Positions 54,099 through 63,494 are shown, counted from the first letter of the stretch. The stretch: DNA of 64,000 nucleotides from Paracoccus denitrificans (GCA_005768755.1 VAFL01000003.1:248001-312000); one strand, 5' to 3'. Notes: a model not told the origin generated them from the sequence alone. Numbers and translations are program-made.

Positions 54099-54114
54099 AG
54101 CATACAAGTATGCT
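54099..54114 (+). promoter_or_regulatory. Putative operator of the GntR regulator
   Basis: Perfect palindrome AGCATAC-AA-GTATGCT, 26 bases before the gntR start and close to the expected promoter. GntR/FadR-type regulators bind such GTATAC-like inverted repeats, so autoregulation of the whole operon is likely. Confidence 0.7.
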
Positions 54115-54139
54115 GTATATCGTCTGGCGGGAGAGGGTA

Positions 54140-54823
54140 ATGACAGTATTGCAGCCGACACTGGATTACGCGACGAGCGCGGCACCGCAGGTTTATGACT
54201 GGCTGCGCGCCGCGATTCTGCGCGGGGACATTTCCCCCGGCGAACGGTTGAGCGAAGTTGAGATCGGAAAGCGCATCGGTGTCAGTCGTCAGCCTGTGCG
54301 CGAAGCGTTCATTCGTCTGACCACTGAGGGCCTTGCTGAGGTGCGCCCGCAGCGCGGGACCTATATCAGCCGCATCTCGGTGGCTGCCGTGCTGTCGGCG
54401 CGACTTATCCGCGAAGCAGTGGAAAGCGATCTGGTTCGTATGATCGCTGCCGATATTGATGATGCCGCCCTGACGTCGTTCGATCATGAAATAGCGTCGC
54501 AGCGAAAAGCGATGGAACAAGGCGATTCTGATGCTTTCGTTCAGCTTGATGACAAGTTTCACCATCTGATCGCCGTGCTGGCGCAACAAGAGGCCGTCTG
54601 GGGTGTCCTTGAGGGGCTGAAATCGCAGATGAACCGACTGCGCCATATCACGGCGCGCACGTTCGATATCCAGAAACTGATCGGCCAGCATGTCGACATC
54701 GTCGAAGGGTTGCGTCGCCGTGACGCCCGGCTGGCAGAGAAGGCGATGCGCATTCACTTGCGCGAATTGCTGAACGACCTGCCCGAAATCGCGCGGGATC
54801 GGCCCGAACTTTTCATGCCTTGA
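54140..54823 (+). CDS. GntR-family (FCD/FadR subfamily) regulator of the sugar-acid operon
   Basis: About 227 residues. The winged helix-turn-helix is visible in LRAAILRGDISPGERLSEVEIGKRIGVSRQPVREAFIRL (residues about 22-60), and the helical FCD ligand domain carries metal-type histidines (DDKFHHLIAV and HVDIVEGL, HLRELL). Such regulators sense sugar acids or organic acids. It is the first gene of the TRAP/uronate operon and lies behind a perfect palindrome. ATG 54140 follows GGGAGAGGG; an earlier frame start is less likely. Confidence 0.92.
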   Translation: MTVLQPTLDYATSAAPQVYDWLRAAILRGDISPGERLSEVEIGKRIGVSRQPVREAFIRLTTEGLAEVRPQRGTYISRISVAAVLSARLIREAVESDLVRMIAADIDDAALTSFDHEIASQRKAMEQGDSDAFVQLDDKFHHLIAVLAQQEAVWGVLEGLKSQMNRLRHITARTFDIQKLIGQHVDIVEGLRRRDARLAEKAMRIHLRELLNDLPEIARDRPELFMP

Positions 54824-54841
54824 TACAACCCGGAGGAAAAC

Positions 54842-55834
54842 ATGACCAAACTCAATCGTCGCCAATTCACCACGCTTGCCGCAGCGGGTCTGCTGGCAGC
54901 GCCTGCCTTGCGCGTCTCTGCTGCGGATGCCGAGATCACGCTGAAACTGGGCCATCTTGCGAATGAGCAGAACAGCTGGCACCTGGCATCGCTGAAATTC
55001 GGCGAGGAACTGGCGCGTCTGACCGATGGCCGCATTCAGGTGCAGGTCTTCGCCAATGAATCGCTCGGCAAGGAAATCGACCTTATCAACGGCATGCAGC
55101 TTGGCACTGCCGACATGACCATCACGGGTGAAAGCCTGCAGAACTGGGCGCCAATGGCTGCATTGCTGGCGGTTCCCTATGCCTATCAATCGCTGGAGGG
55201 GATGGACGAAGTCGCCTCGGGTGAAATCGGCGACCAGATCGAGGCCGAGATTCTGGCCAAGGCGCAGATCCGGCCGATCGGCTATTTTGCACGCGGGCCG
55301 CGCAACCTGACATCGAACCGCGAGATCGTCACCCCGGAAGATCTTCAGGGGCTGAAGCTGCGGGTGCCGAACGTGCCGCTGTTCGTCAAGACCTGGGAAG
55401 CACTGGGTGCCGCACCGACGCCGATGGCATTCGGCGAGGTTTTCACCTCGCTGCAGAACGGAACGATTGATGCGCAGGAAAATCCGCTGGCATTGATCGA
55501 ATCGGCGAATTTCAACGAGGTGCAGAAGTTCGTCAATAAGACCGAGCATGTGCGGTCCTGGATCTACATGACCATTTCGGAACTGACCTGGGGCCGGCTG
55601 TCGGAAGCAGACCAGCAGGCTGTGATGGAGGCCGCAGAAATCGCACAAGGACATGAGCGTGAGCTGTTCCTGGCTGATGAGGAGCGTCTTGCAAAGTCGT
55701 TGCAGGATAAGGGCATGGTCTTCGTCGACAGCGACACCGCTGCCTTCGCAAGCGCGTCTCGTGACGCGGTGCTGGGCAGCGTCGCCCCCGAAATCAAGCC
55801 GATTGTAGAACAGCTTTTCGCCGAGCAGTCCTGA
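54842..55834 (+). CDS. dctP: TRAP transporter solute-binding protein (DctP family)
   Basis: 330-residue periplasmic receptor for the tripartite ATP-independent carrier, probably for a hexonate or hexuronate given the operon. The N-terminal signal has a twin-arginine look (KLNRRQFTTLAAAGLLAA). TRAP features: LKLGHLANEQNSWHLASLKF, LGTADMTITGESLQNW, GLKLRVPNVPLFV with the ligand-anchoring arginine, and AFGEVFTSLQNGTIDAQENP. It starts 18 bases after gntR. Confidence 0.94.
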   Translation: MTKLNRRQFTTLAAAGLLAAPALRVSAADAEITLKLGHLANEQNSWHLASLKFGEELARLTDGRIQVQVFANESLGKEIDLINGMQLGTADMTITGESLQNWAPMAALLAVPYAYQSLEGMDEVASGEIGDQIEAEILAKAQIRPIGYFARGPRNLTSNREIVTPEDLQGLKLRVPNVPLFVKTWEALGAAPTPMAFGEVFTSLQNGTIDAQENPLALIESANFNEVQKFVNKTEHVRSWIYMTISELTWGRLSEADQQAVMEAAEIAQGHERELFLADEERLAKSLQDKGMVFVDSDTAAFASASRDAVLGSVAPEIKPIVEQLFAEQS

Positions 55835-55936
55835 TCGCCACGGACGTGCGGCCGGGAAAACTGACCGGCCGCATCCATCTTGCCGAGCCGGTTCGCGAAG
55901 GCGCCGGAAACGCGGCTGAATGCCAAGGAGGATGAC

Positions 55937-56440
55937 ATGAACGCGATCATGCAAGCATTCCGTCTTTTTCTGCGCGTCGGAACCGGGCTGTCGTTTCTGG
56001 TGCTTATCGGGGCCGTCACGGTGCAGGTGGTCGGGCGCAGTTTCATCGGCAACTCGCCGGTCTGGACCGAGGAACTGACCCGTTTCGCCTTGCTGTACCT
56101 GGCCGGTTTCGGCACCGGCATGGCGCTTTTCACCGGCGATCTCGTCAATGTCGATCTGGTCAGCGAAGCATTGCCCGGCCGTTGGCCGTGGTGGCTGCGG
56201 CTGATTTCGGCGGTGATGGTTCTGGGGTTCTGTCTGCCGCTTCTGATACCGGCATGGCGCTTTACCCAGATCGGCGCGATCCAGACCTCGCCTGCGATGG
56301 GCGTTCCGATGAACTTTGTCCATGGCAGCGTATTCCTGCTGCTGGCCATGCTGGCGCTGGCGGCGCTTTTGCGCGTGATAGGCATGCTGACCGGAACAAC
56401 CGACGGCAAGCCCGAACATCTGGTAGGAGAAAGTGAATGA
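55937..56440 (+). CDS. dctQ: TRAP transporter small permease (DctQ family)
   Basis: About 167 residues with four membrane helices. It begins MNAIMQAFRLFLRVGTGLSFL and carries the family signature SPVWTEELTRFALLYLAGFGTGMALFTG. It partners with the large permease for sodium-coupled uptake. ATG 55937 has an ideal AGGAGG six bases upstream. The gene overlaps dctM by four bases. Pairing in the same operon fixes the assignment despite low sequence conservation. Confidence 0.93.
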   Translation: MNAIMQAFRLFLRVGTGLSFLVLIGAVTVQVVGRSFIGNSPVWTEELTRFALLYLAGFGTGMALFTGDLVNVDLVSEALPGRWPWWLRLISAVMVLGFCLPLLIPAWRFTQIGAIQTSPAMGVPMNFVHGSVFLLLAMLALAALLRVIGMLTGTTDGKPEHLVGESE

Positions 56441-57714
56441 GCCTTGCCATTCTGGCCATTACCTTCGTGCTTGGGCTGACCATCGGCATACCGGTGGCCA
56501 TCACACTTGGCCTTTCGTCGCTGGCCTACCTGCTGACGCAGGGGATTCCGCTGGTCGTTATTCCGCAGAAGATGTTTGCCGGCATGGACAGTTTCGTCCT
56601 GCTGTGTATCCCGGGCTTCATCCTTGCCGGCAATCTGATGAACGGCGGGGGCATCACGGGTCGCATCATCCGCTTCGCCCAGGCTCTGGTCGGCTGGATT
56701 CGTGGCGGACTGGCGCAAACGAATGTCGCATCCTCAATGCTGTTTGGCGGCATTTCGGGAACGGCCGTCGCGGATGCGGCGTCGATCGGCGGAATGATGA
56801 TCCCGGGAATGAAAAAGGCGGGTTATCCGGCCGACTTCTCGGCCGCCGTGACGGCCGCATCATCGACGGTCGGTCCGATCATCCCGCCTTCGGTGCCCAT
56901 GATCATCGTCGGGTCACTGTCAGGGATTTCGGTCGGCAAGATGTTCATCGCAGGCGCAATTCCGGGCCTGCTGATGGGGATCGCCATGATGGTGACTACC
57001 TATATCATCGCCGTGCGCCGCAACTTTCCCCGCCAACCCTGGCAGGGATGGGGAGAGCTTGGTTCGTCCTTTCTGGGCGCGTTCTGGGCGCTCGCGATGA
57101 CGGGGCTGATCGTCGGCGGTATGCTGACGGGTTTTGTCACACCAACGGAAACGGCGGTCGTCGCCTCGATCTATGCGGTGGTTGTCGGTGCCTTCGTATA
57201 TCGCGAATTGCCGCTGGCCAGCGTGCCAAAAATCGTCATCGACAGTGCCGTAGGTTCTGCCGGCATCCTGTGCCTTGTCGGAACGGCGAATGTCTTTGGC
57301 TGGATTCTTGTCAGCGAACATATCCCCCAGATGATCGCGGATTCGGTGCTTTCGGTCACCACCAACAAGTTCCTGGTGATCCTGCTGATCAACATTGTTC
57401 TGCTGTTGGTCGGCATGTTCATGGAAACCATTGCCGCGCTGATCATCCTTTTCGTGCCGCTTCTGACGCTGGCACAGGGGGTCGGGATCGAGCCGCTGCA
57501 TTTCGCAGTCTTCATGGTTCTGAACCTGATGATCGGACTGACGACGCCCCCGGTCGGGATCTGCATGTTCGTCTGCGCCAATATCGCGCGTCTGCCGCTT
57601 GGTCCGGTGATCCGGGCCCTGGTCCCTTATCTCATCACCAATATCGTGGTGCTGCTGCTGGTGTCCTACATCCCGGCAATCAGCACATGGCTTCCTTCGC
57701 TGATGGACAACTAG
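56437..57714 (+). CDS. dctM: TRAP transporter large permease (DctM family)
   Basis: 425-residue transport subunit with about twelve helices. Landmarks of DctM: LGLTIGIPVAITLGLSSL, GMDSFVLLCIPGFILAGNLMN, the GGISGTAVADAASIGGMMIPGMKKAGY block, AAVTAASSTVGPIIPPSVPMIIVG and MVLNLMIGLTTPPVGICMFV. It moves the DctP-delivered substrate across the inner membrane. Coupled to dctQ; the dehydrogenase start follows its stop after one base. Confidence 0.96.
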   Translation: MSLAILAITFVLGLTIGIPVAITLGLSSLAYLLTQGIPLVVIPQKMFAGMDSFVLLCIPGFILAGNLMNGGGITGRIIRFAQALVGWIRGGLAQTNVASSMLFGGISGTAVADAASIGGMMIPGMKKAGYPADFSAAVTAASSTVGPIIPPSVPMIIVGSLSGISVGKMFIAGAIPGLLMGIAMMVTTYIIAVRRNFPRQPWQGWGELGSSFLGAFWALAMTGLIVGGMLTGFVTPTETAVVASIYAVVVGAFVYRELPLASVPKIVIDSAVGSAGILCLVGTANVFGWILVSEHIPQMIADSVLSVTTNKFLVILLINIVLLLVGMFMETIAALIILFVPLLTLAQGVGIEPLHFAVFMVLNLMIGLTTPPVGICMFVCANIARLPLGPVIRALVPYLITNIVVLLLVSYIPAISTWLPSLMDN

Positions 57715-57715
57715 G

Positions 57716-58759
57716 ATGACACAGGAAATCGCCTGCCGTCTTTACGCCGCGCATGACCTGAGGGTAGAGCCGCTGAGTGAGCCAAAATCGCAGCCGGGCG
57801 CGGCCCTGGTCCGTGTTCTGCGCGGCGGGATCTGTGGGTCGGACCTTCATTATTATCATGATGGTGGATTCGGCCCGATCCGGGTGCAAGAGCCTATCAT
57901 CCTTGGCCACGAGGCCGCGGGCGTGATCGAGACCGCGCCCGAAGGGTCGGGCCTGCGGCAAGGTCAGGTCGTTGCGCTGTCGCCTTCGCGCCCGTGCGGT
58001 GCGTGCCAGTTCTGCCTGGCAGGAGAGGAGCGGCACTGCCTGAACATGCGATTCAATGGATCGGCTTTCCGGCTGCCGCATGAGAATGGTTTCTTTCGCA
58101 ACCGGCTTTATCACCCGGTCGCTCAGTGTCTGCCGCTTCCCGCCGGCGCTTCGCCGGACGCAGCCGCCGGGGCAGAGCCGTTGTCGGTCTGCCTTCACGC
58201 GCTGAAGAAGGCGCCCGACCTGAAGGATCGGCGTGTGTTGATCACCGGCGCGGGTCCGATCGGTGCTATCTGCACCGCGCTCGCGCGGCTGCGGGGTGCG
58301 GCAGAGATCGTCGTGACTGATGTGCAGGACTTCACTTTGGGAATCGCGCGCCGCATGGGCGCCGACCGCGTTGTGAACGTGGCCGTGAACCCTGACGGGC
58401 TGGGTGATTATGCTGCTGGCAAAGGGCAGATTGACGTGGTGCTGGAGTGTTCGGCCAATTCGCACGCCATCGCGCAGGCGATCGGCGTGACGCGGCCAGG
58501 CGGGACAGTGGTTCAGATCGGGGTCGGTGGCACTTTGCCGCTGCCGCTGAACCTGATCGTCAGCAAGGAACTGCATTTCGTCGGAAGTCATCGCTTCGAC
58601 ACCGAATTTGCCGAGGCCGTGCGCATGATCGGCGCCGCCGAGATAGACCTTTCGCCGATGGTCACACAGGTCATCCCCGCAACCGAGGCACAGCGCGCCT
58701 TCGAACTGGCAGGCGATCGGTCGCAGGCCGTCAAGGTGCAACTGGACTTCGCGGTATGA
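57716..58759 (+). CDS. Zinc dehydrogenase, L-idonate/L-gulonate 5-dehydrogenase type
   Basis: 347-residue medium-chain zinc dehydrogenase. Catalytic zinc ligands Cys40 (ICGSDLHYYHDGG) and His65-Glu66 (LGHEAAG) are present, with the four structural-zinc cysteines in CGACQFCLAGEERHC. The Rossmann motif is GAGPIGAICTAL. It resembles L-idonate 5-dehydrogenase, but the flanking uxuA, uxuB and KDG kinase make L-gulonate 5-dehydrogenase equally likely, producing D-fructuronate for UxuB. It is immediately downstream of dctM. Confidence 0.88.
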   Translation: MTQEIACRLYAAHDLRVEPLSEPKSQPGAALVRVLRGGICGSDLHYYHDGGFGPIRVQEPIILGHEAAGVIETAPEGSGLRQGQVVALSPSRPCGACQFCLAGEERHCLNMRFNGSAFRLPHENGFFRNRLYHPVAQCLPLPAGASPDAAAGAEPLSVCLHALKKAPDLKDRRVLITGAGPIGAICTALARLRGAAEIVVTDVQDFTLGIARRMGADRVVNVAVNPDGLGDYAAGKGQIDVVLECSANSHAIAQAIGVTRPGGTVVQIGVGGTLPLPLNLIVSKELHFVGSHRFDTEFAEAVRMIGAAEIDLSPMVTQVIPATEAQRAFELAGDRSQAVKVQLDFAV

Positions 58760-58763
58760 TCTG

Positions 58764-59927
58764 ATGACCGTAATCACCGAAATCGAGGATCTGCGACGCC
58801 TGTATCAGCGCCGCGTGCCGCGGATGTTTTACGACTATGTCGATGTCGGCGCGTGGACGGGTTCCACCTATCGCGCCAATCATGCCGATTTCGAACCGAT
58901 CCTGCTGCGACAGCGTGTTGCCCGTAATATCGAGACGCGCGATCTGTCCACGTCCATGATGGGTCAGCCTGTGTCGATGCCGCTTGCGCTGGCACCTGTC
59001 GGCCTTCTGGGAATGCAGTATCCGGACGGCGAAATCCATGCCGCGCGCGCCGCGCTGTCGGCTGGCGTGCCGTTCACCTTGTCCACGATGTCCATGTGCT
59101 CGATCGAGGATGTCGCGCATGCCACCAACGCACCCTTCTGGTTTCAGCTATATACCCTGCGGGACGAGGAGTTTCTGGACAATATCCTTGATCGGGCGCG
59201 TCGCGCCGGGGTGACGGTGCTTGTCCTTACGCTGGATCTGACCATTCAGGGCCAGCGGCACAAGGATCTGAAGAACCGCATGACAGCGCCGCCCAGGCTG
59301 ACGTTGGCCAATCTGGTCAACATCGCCATGCATCCGCGGTGGGCGGCAGGCATGCTGCGCACAAAGCGCCGCAGCTTTGCCAATATCATCGGCCACGCGC
59401 GCGGCGTGGACAATATGGGTGACCTGATGGAATGGACCTCGCGTCAGTTTGATCAACGCCTGGACTGGGTCCGGGTCGAGGAGATCATCAGGAAATGGGG
59501 CGGTCCCGTCATCCTCAAGGGCATCAACGATCCCGAAGATGCGCAGCGCGCCCTCGACACCGGTGCCACGGCGATATTGGTTTCCAACCACGGCGGACGA
59601 CAGCTTGACGGTGCGCCCTCGACCATCCGCACATTGCCGGCGATCCGCCGCGCGGTCGGGAATGACTACCCGCTTTATCTGGATGGCGGCATCCTGTCGG
59701 GTCAGGACGCGTTGAAAGCCATCGCCAAGGGTGCAGACGGTGTATTCATTGGCCGTGCCTTTACCTACGGTCTGGGTGCCATGGGACAGCTAGGTGTCGA
59801 AACCGCACTGACGATCCTGCGCCGCGAGATGGACATCACGATGGCGCTTTGCGGCATCAACTCGATCAGCGATTTCGGTCCGGATTGCCTGTGGTCCGAC
59901 GATCTTGGCACCCCCATTTCAGTTTAA
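58764..59927 (+). CDS. lldD: FMN-dependent alpha-hydroxy-acid dehydrogenase (LldD-like)
   Basis: 387-residue TIM-barrel flavoenzyme. Signatures: YDYVDVGAWTGSTYRAN, LALAPVGLLGMQYPDGE, VLVLTLDLTIQG, Lys252 in VILKGINDPEDA and catalytic His276 in SNHGGRQLDG. Family members oxidise L-lactate, mandelate or glycolate. In a sugar-acid operon it may oxidise a 2-hydroxy acid related to the transported substrate, but lactate is the safest family default. It starts four bases after the zinc dehydrogenase. Confidence 0.9.
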   Translation: MTVITEIEDLRRLYQRRVPRMFYDYVDVGAWTGSTYRANHADFEPILLRQRVARNIETRDLSTSMMGQPVSMPLALAPVGLLGMQYPDGEIHAARAALSAGVPFTLSTMSMCSIEDVAHATNAPFWFQLYTLRDEEFLDNILDRARRAGVTVLVLTLDLTIQGQRHKDLKNRMTAPPRLTLANLVNIAMHPRWAAGMLRTKRRSFANIIGHARGVDNMGDLMEWTSRQFDQRLDWVRVEEIIRKWGGPVILKGINDPEDAQRALDTGATAILVSNHGGRQLDGAPSTIRTLPAIRRAVGNDYPLYLDGGILSGQDALKAIAKGADGVFIGRAFTYGLGAMGQLGVETALTILRREMDITMALCGINSISDFGPDCLWSDDLGTPISV

Positions 59928-59938
59928 AGGAAGCCCAT

Positions 59939-61147
59939 ATGCGACATACATGGCGCTGGTTTGGTCCGAAGGACCGCGTTTCGATCGACGACATGCTGCA
60001 GGCGGGTGTCGAGGGCGTGGTCACCGCGTTGCACCACATACCGACCGGCACGGTCTGGAGCGGGGATGAAATCCGCAAGCGACAGGATCTGCTGGCCCGC
60101 ATGACGGACGGCAGCCCATCGGGGCTGGGATGGGAGGTCGTCGAAAGCCTGCCCGTCAGCGAGGCGATCAAGACCCAGACCGGCGACTGGCGCGAGCATG
60201 TCGAAAATTGGATCGCCTCGATGCGGAACCTGCACGCTGCAGGAATAGAGGTGATCTGTTATAATTTCATGCCTGTGCTGGATTGGACGCGGACCGATCT
60301 GGCATGGCGCCGGCCCAATGGCGCGCGTTGCATGCGCTTTGATTTCGTCGATTTCGCCGCCTTCGATATCCACATCCTGCAGCGAAAGGGCGCAGCCGAG
60401 GACTTCCCCGAGGAGATCCGCGCAGAAGCTGATCGGCGCTTCGCTGACCTGGACGATGCACATCGCGAACAGCTTGCCGGAAATGTGGTGTTCGGTCTGC
60501 CCGGCGCGGCCGAGAATTTCAGCCTTCAGGACGTGCGCAACCTGCTGGAGACCTATGCCCCGGTCACCGATCAGGTTCTGCGCGCCAATTTTCATGCTTT
60601 CCTTGAACAGGTCGCCCCGGTTGCGCAGGATCTCGGGATGCGGCTTTGCTGTCATCCTGACGACCCTCCGTTCGGCCTGCTTGGTCTGTCGCGCGTGATG
60701 TCGACCGAGGCTGACTATGCTGAACGTATGGCGGCCGTTGACTTGCCCGCGAATGGCATCACCCTTTGTTCGGGATCGCTGGGTGCGCGCCCGGACAATG
60801 ATTTGCCCGGCATGATGGACCGGCTGGGCGATCGTGTGCATTTCCTGCATCTGCGCAACGTCCGCCGCGACAGTGACGCGATCCGCGGTTCATTCTTCGA
60901 GGATGAGCATTTGGGTGGACAGACGGATATGGTGGCATTGATCGACGCGGTCCTGCGCGAGGAAAAGCGCCGCCGCGAAGCAGGGCGGACGGACAGCGTG
61001 ATCCCGATGCGGCCTGACCATGGGCAGGATATTCTTGACGATATCGGGCGCGGCGGTCAGCCAGGTTATCCGGCAATTGGACGCCTGAAAGGCTTGGCAG
61101 AGCTGCGCGGCGTCGAGGCGGCACTTAGCCATCGCGCACGGATATGA
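59939..61147 (+). CDS. uxuA: Mannonate dehydratase
   Basis: 402-residue TIM-barrel enzyme dehydrating D-mannonate to 2-keto-3-deoxygluconate. Family motifs: MRHTWRWFGPKD, GVEGVVTALHHIPTG, ICYNFMPVLDWTRTDL, LCCHPDDPPFGLLGLSRVMS and HFLHLRNVRR with metal ligands (Cys, His and Asp positions). ATG 59939 follows AAAGGAAG; the frame extends upstream within lldD only by overlap. The gene overlaps uxuB by four bases. Confidence 0.96.
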   Translation: MRHTWRWFGPKDRVSIDDMLQAGVEGVVTALHHIPTGTVWSGDEIRKRQDLLARMTDGSPSGLGWEVVESLPVSEAIKTQTGDWREHVENWIASMRNLHAAGIEVICYNFMPVLDWTRTDLAWRRPNGARCMRFDFVDFAAFDIHILQRKGAAEDFPEEIRAEADRRFADLDDAHREQLAGNVVFGLPGAAENFSLQDVRNLLETYAPVTDQVLRANFHAFLEQVAPVAQDLGMRLCCHPDDPPFGLLGLSRVMSTEADYAERMAAVDLPANGITLCSGSLGARPDNDLPGMMDRLGDRVHFLHLRNVRRDSDAIRGSFFEDEHLGGQTDMVALIDAVLREEKRRREAGRTDSVIPMRPDHGQDILDDIGRGGQPGYPAIGRLKGLAELRGVEAALSHRARI

Positions 61148-62589
61148 GCCCGCGCATGACCCGGCTTGGCGATCTGCCGGAATCTGTCATTCGTCCCGCA
61201 TATGACAGGGACGCATATGGCTTTGGGATTCTGCATCTCGGCCTCGGTGCGTTTCACCGTGCGCATCAGGCCGTCTATACGGATGATGCGCTTGCTGCCG
61301 AAGGCGGGGATTGGCGCATCGTCGGTGCCAATCTGCGCAGCCGCGACATTCCCGATGCGCTGAATGCGCAGGGCGGGCTTTATACGGTGCTGGAACGCGC
61401 GCAGCGCCAGCGGGCGCGCATAATCGGCGCGCATGGTCCCGTAATTGGCGGTGACCCATCGCGGATCATGGCGGCAGCTTGCCAGCCGTCGATTCGCATT
61501 GTCTCACTGACGGTGTCGGAAAAGGCTTACGGCATTGACCGGGTGGCGATGGATGCCGATCTGAACCATCCTGCTGTTGCGGCGGATCTGGCCCATCCGG
61601 CGATGTCTTCCGGCGTGCTGGGTCTGATCACCGCTGCGCTGAATGTTCGCCGCAAAAACGGTGACGATCCGTTCACTGTACTTTGCTGTGACAATCTGCC
61701 CGATAATGGCGCGTTGCTGCGGGCCGGCGTGCTGGGATTTGCGCGCCGCGTCGATCCTGACCTTGCGAAGTGGATCGCGGACAATGTCGCCTTTCCTGCC
61801 ACGATGGTGGATCGGATCACCCCTGCCGTCACCGAACAGACGATCGCCGACGTGGCGGCGCTGACCGGCCATCGCGATCCGGCTGCGGTCGAGACTGAGC
61901 CATTCAGCCAATGGGTGATCGAAGATCAATTCCCACAAGGCCGCCCCGCATGGGACGCAGGTGGCGCCGAGTTCGTGCGTGACGTTCGCCCGCATGAGGC
62001 GATGAAGCTGCGCATGTTGAACGGATCGCATTCGCTGATGGCTTATGCGGGGCAGCTTCTGGGGTTGCCCTATGTCCGCGACGCTGTCGCGGATGCGCCG
62101 CTTCAGGCACTGGTAATTCGTCACATGCTTGCTGCTGCCACCTCTCTGCCGCAGAATTCCGGGCTGGATCCTGCATCTTATGCCAAGGCATTGTTGGCGC
62201 GCTTCGCCAACCCGGCCATTGCCCATGAGACGCGCCAGATTGCCACCGATGGCAGCGAAAAGCTGCCGCAGCGGTGGTTTGCGCCGGCTGCGGAGCTGAT
62301 CGAGAAGGGCGGTGATGCCCGTGCCTTCGCCTTTGCCACAGCAACATGGCTGGCCTGGCTGGCAGCGCAGGATTCGGCCCCTGACGATCCGCGCGGTGCA
62401 ACCCTGCTGGATCTGGCACGTCGTGCAGGTTCGGATGATTCTGCACTTGTCGCCGGTATTCTGGGACTGCCCGGACTTGCCCCCGAACCGGTTCGTTCCG
62501 CGCCATTTGCCGACACTGTCAGCGCCATTCTGTCGCGCATAAGGGCCGACGGCCTTGCGCGCGTAATCCAGCAAGAGATTTCGTCATGA
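61144..62589 (+). CDS. uxuB: D-fructuronate reductase (mannitol dehydrogenase family)
   Basis: 481-residue NADH-dependent long-chain dehydrogenase interconverting D-fructuronate and D-mannonate. Features: GFGILHLGLGAFHRAHQAVYTDD for the cofactor fold, VVLCCDNLPDNG-like TVLCCDNLPDNGALLR, TMVDRITPAV, QWVIEDQFPQGRPAWDAGGAEFV and the catalytic lysine region AMKLRMLNGSHSLMAY. Adjacency to uxuA makes fructuronate reductase more likely than mannitol dehydrogenase. Four-base overlaps on both sides. Confidence 0.94.
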   Translation: MSPRMTRLGDLPESVIRPAYDRDAYGFGILHLGLGAFHRAHQAVYTDDALAAEGGDWRIVGANLRSRDIPDALNAQGGLYTVLERAQRQRARIIGAHGPVIGGDPSRIMAAACQPSIRIVSLTVSEKAYGIDRVAMDADLNHPAVAADLAHPAMSSGVLGLITAALNVRRKNGDDPFTVLCCDNLPDNGALLRAGVLGFARRVDPDLAKWIADNVAFPATMVDRITPAVTEQTIADVAALTGHRDPAAVETEPFSQWVIEDQFPQGRPAWDAGGAEFVRDVRPHEAMKLRMLNGSHSLMAYAGQLLGLPYVRDAVADAPLQALVIRHMLAAATSLPQNSGLDPASYAKALLARFANPAIAHETRQIATDGSEKLPQRWFAPAAELIEKGGDARAFAFATATWLAWLAAQDSAPDDPRGATLLDLARRAGSDDSALVAGILGLPGLAPEPVRSAPFADTVSAILSRIRADGLARVIQQEISS

Positions 62590-63494
62590 GCGGTCGCATC
62601 CTGTCCATCGGTGAGGCAATGGTCGAGTTGTCGGGCGCCGGTCATTCCGATCTTTGGCGGTTGGGAATCGCGGGGGATACGTTGAACACCGCGTGGTATT
62701 TACGCCGACTGCTGCCGGCCACGTGGCACGTTGGCTATTTCAGTCGCGTTGGAACCGGCGAGTTTTCGCGACGCATGATCGGCTTTGTCGAAGCCGAAGG
62801 CATCGAGACGACCCATATTTCCCAAGATCCGGATCGCGAGATCGCCCTTTACATGATTTCCCTGAAGGATGGAGAGCGCAGCTTCAGCTATTGGCGCGAT
62901 ACTTCGGCGGCCAAGCGGTTGGCGGATGACCGCGATGCGCTGAACCGGGCGCTTAACGATGCGGCTATCGTCTATTTTTCGGGTATCACGCTGGGTATCC
63001 TGCCACCAGAAGGACGCGAGACGTTGATGGCCGCGCTTCGTCTGGCGCGTGCGGCGGGCACGCAGGTCGTGTTTGACCCCAATCTGCGCCCTCGTTTGTG
63101 GGTGGACAGTTCGACCATGTGCCGTGCGATCGAGGCGGCTGCGGGCGAAGCAGATTTGGTCTTGCCGAGTTTCGACGACGAACAGGCCTTTTTCGGGGAC
63201 GCCGATCCGGCGGCGACCGTGGCGCGATATCTGGGTTGCGGGGCAGGGCAGGTGATCGTGAAGGCGGGGGGCGGGCCGGTTCATTTCGGCGGCCGCGAGG
63301 GAGCGGGCGTTGTGGCTGAACTTCTGCGCGAGGTTCCGGTGGACACAACGTCAGCAGGGGACAGCTTCAACGCAGGCTTTCTTGCGGCACGGTTGCAACA
63401 TCATGACATCCCGACCGCCATCCGACATGCACACGACCTGAGCCGCGAGGTGATCCGTTATCCGGGCGCGTTGGTGCGCGAGGCATTCGCCTGA
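62586..63494 (+). CDS. kdgK: 2-keto-3-deoxygluconate kinase (PfkB family)
   Basis: 302-residue ribokinase-type kinase phosphorylating KDG to KDPG. It opens MSGRILSIGEAMVELSGAG and has the second PfkB signature DTTSAGDSFNAGF at residues 253-265, with the catalytic base Asp258. The substrate-lid region GDTLNTAWYLRRLL is KdgK-like. It completes the route from fructuronate or mannonate; KDPG aldolase is not in the window. Last gene of the operon and convergent with the CoA-ligase gene. Confidence 0.92.
   Translation: MSGRILSIGEAMVELSGAGHSDLWRLGIAGDTLNTAWYLRRLLPATWHVGYFSRVGTGEFSRRMIGFVEAEGIETTHISQDPDREIALYMISLKDGERSFSYWRDTSAAKRLADDRDALNRALNDAAIVYFSGITLGILPPEGRETLMAALRLARAAGTQVVFDPNLRPRLWVDSSTMCRAIEAAAGEADLVLPSFDDEQAFFGDADPAATVARYLGCGAGQVIVKAGGGPVHFGGREGAGVVAELLREVPVDTTSAGDSFNAGFLAARLQHHDIPTAIRHAHDLSREVIRYPGALVREAFA

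Noticed and set aside
53960..54100. Short protein-like frame between mtaB and gntR
   Set aside because: No start codon with ribosome site, no family match, and an ordinary intergenic position.
54008..56419. 803-codon open frame on the minus strand antisense to gntR, dctP and dctQ
   Set aside because: It opposes clear family matches on the plus strand and its translation has no domain pattern. Long antisense frames are common in GC-rich genes with strong third-position bias.
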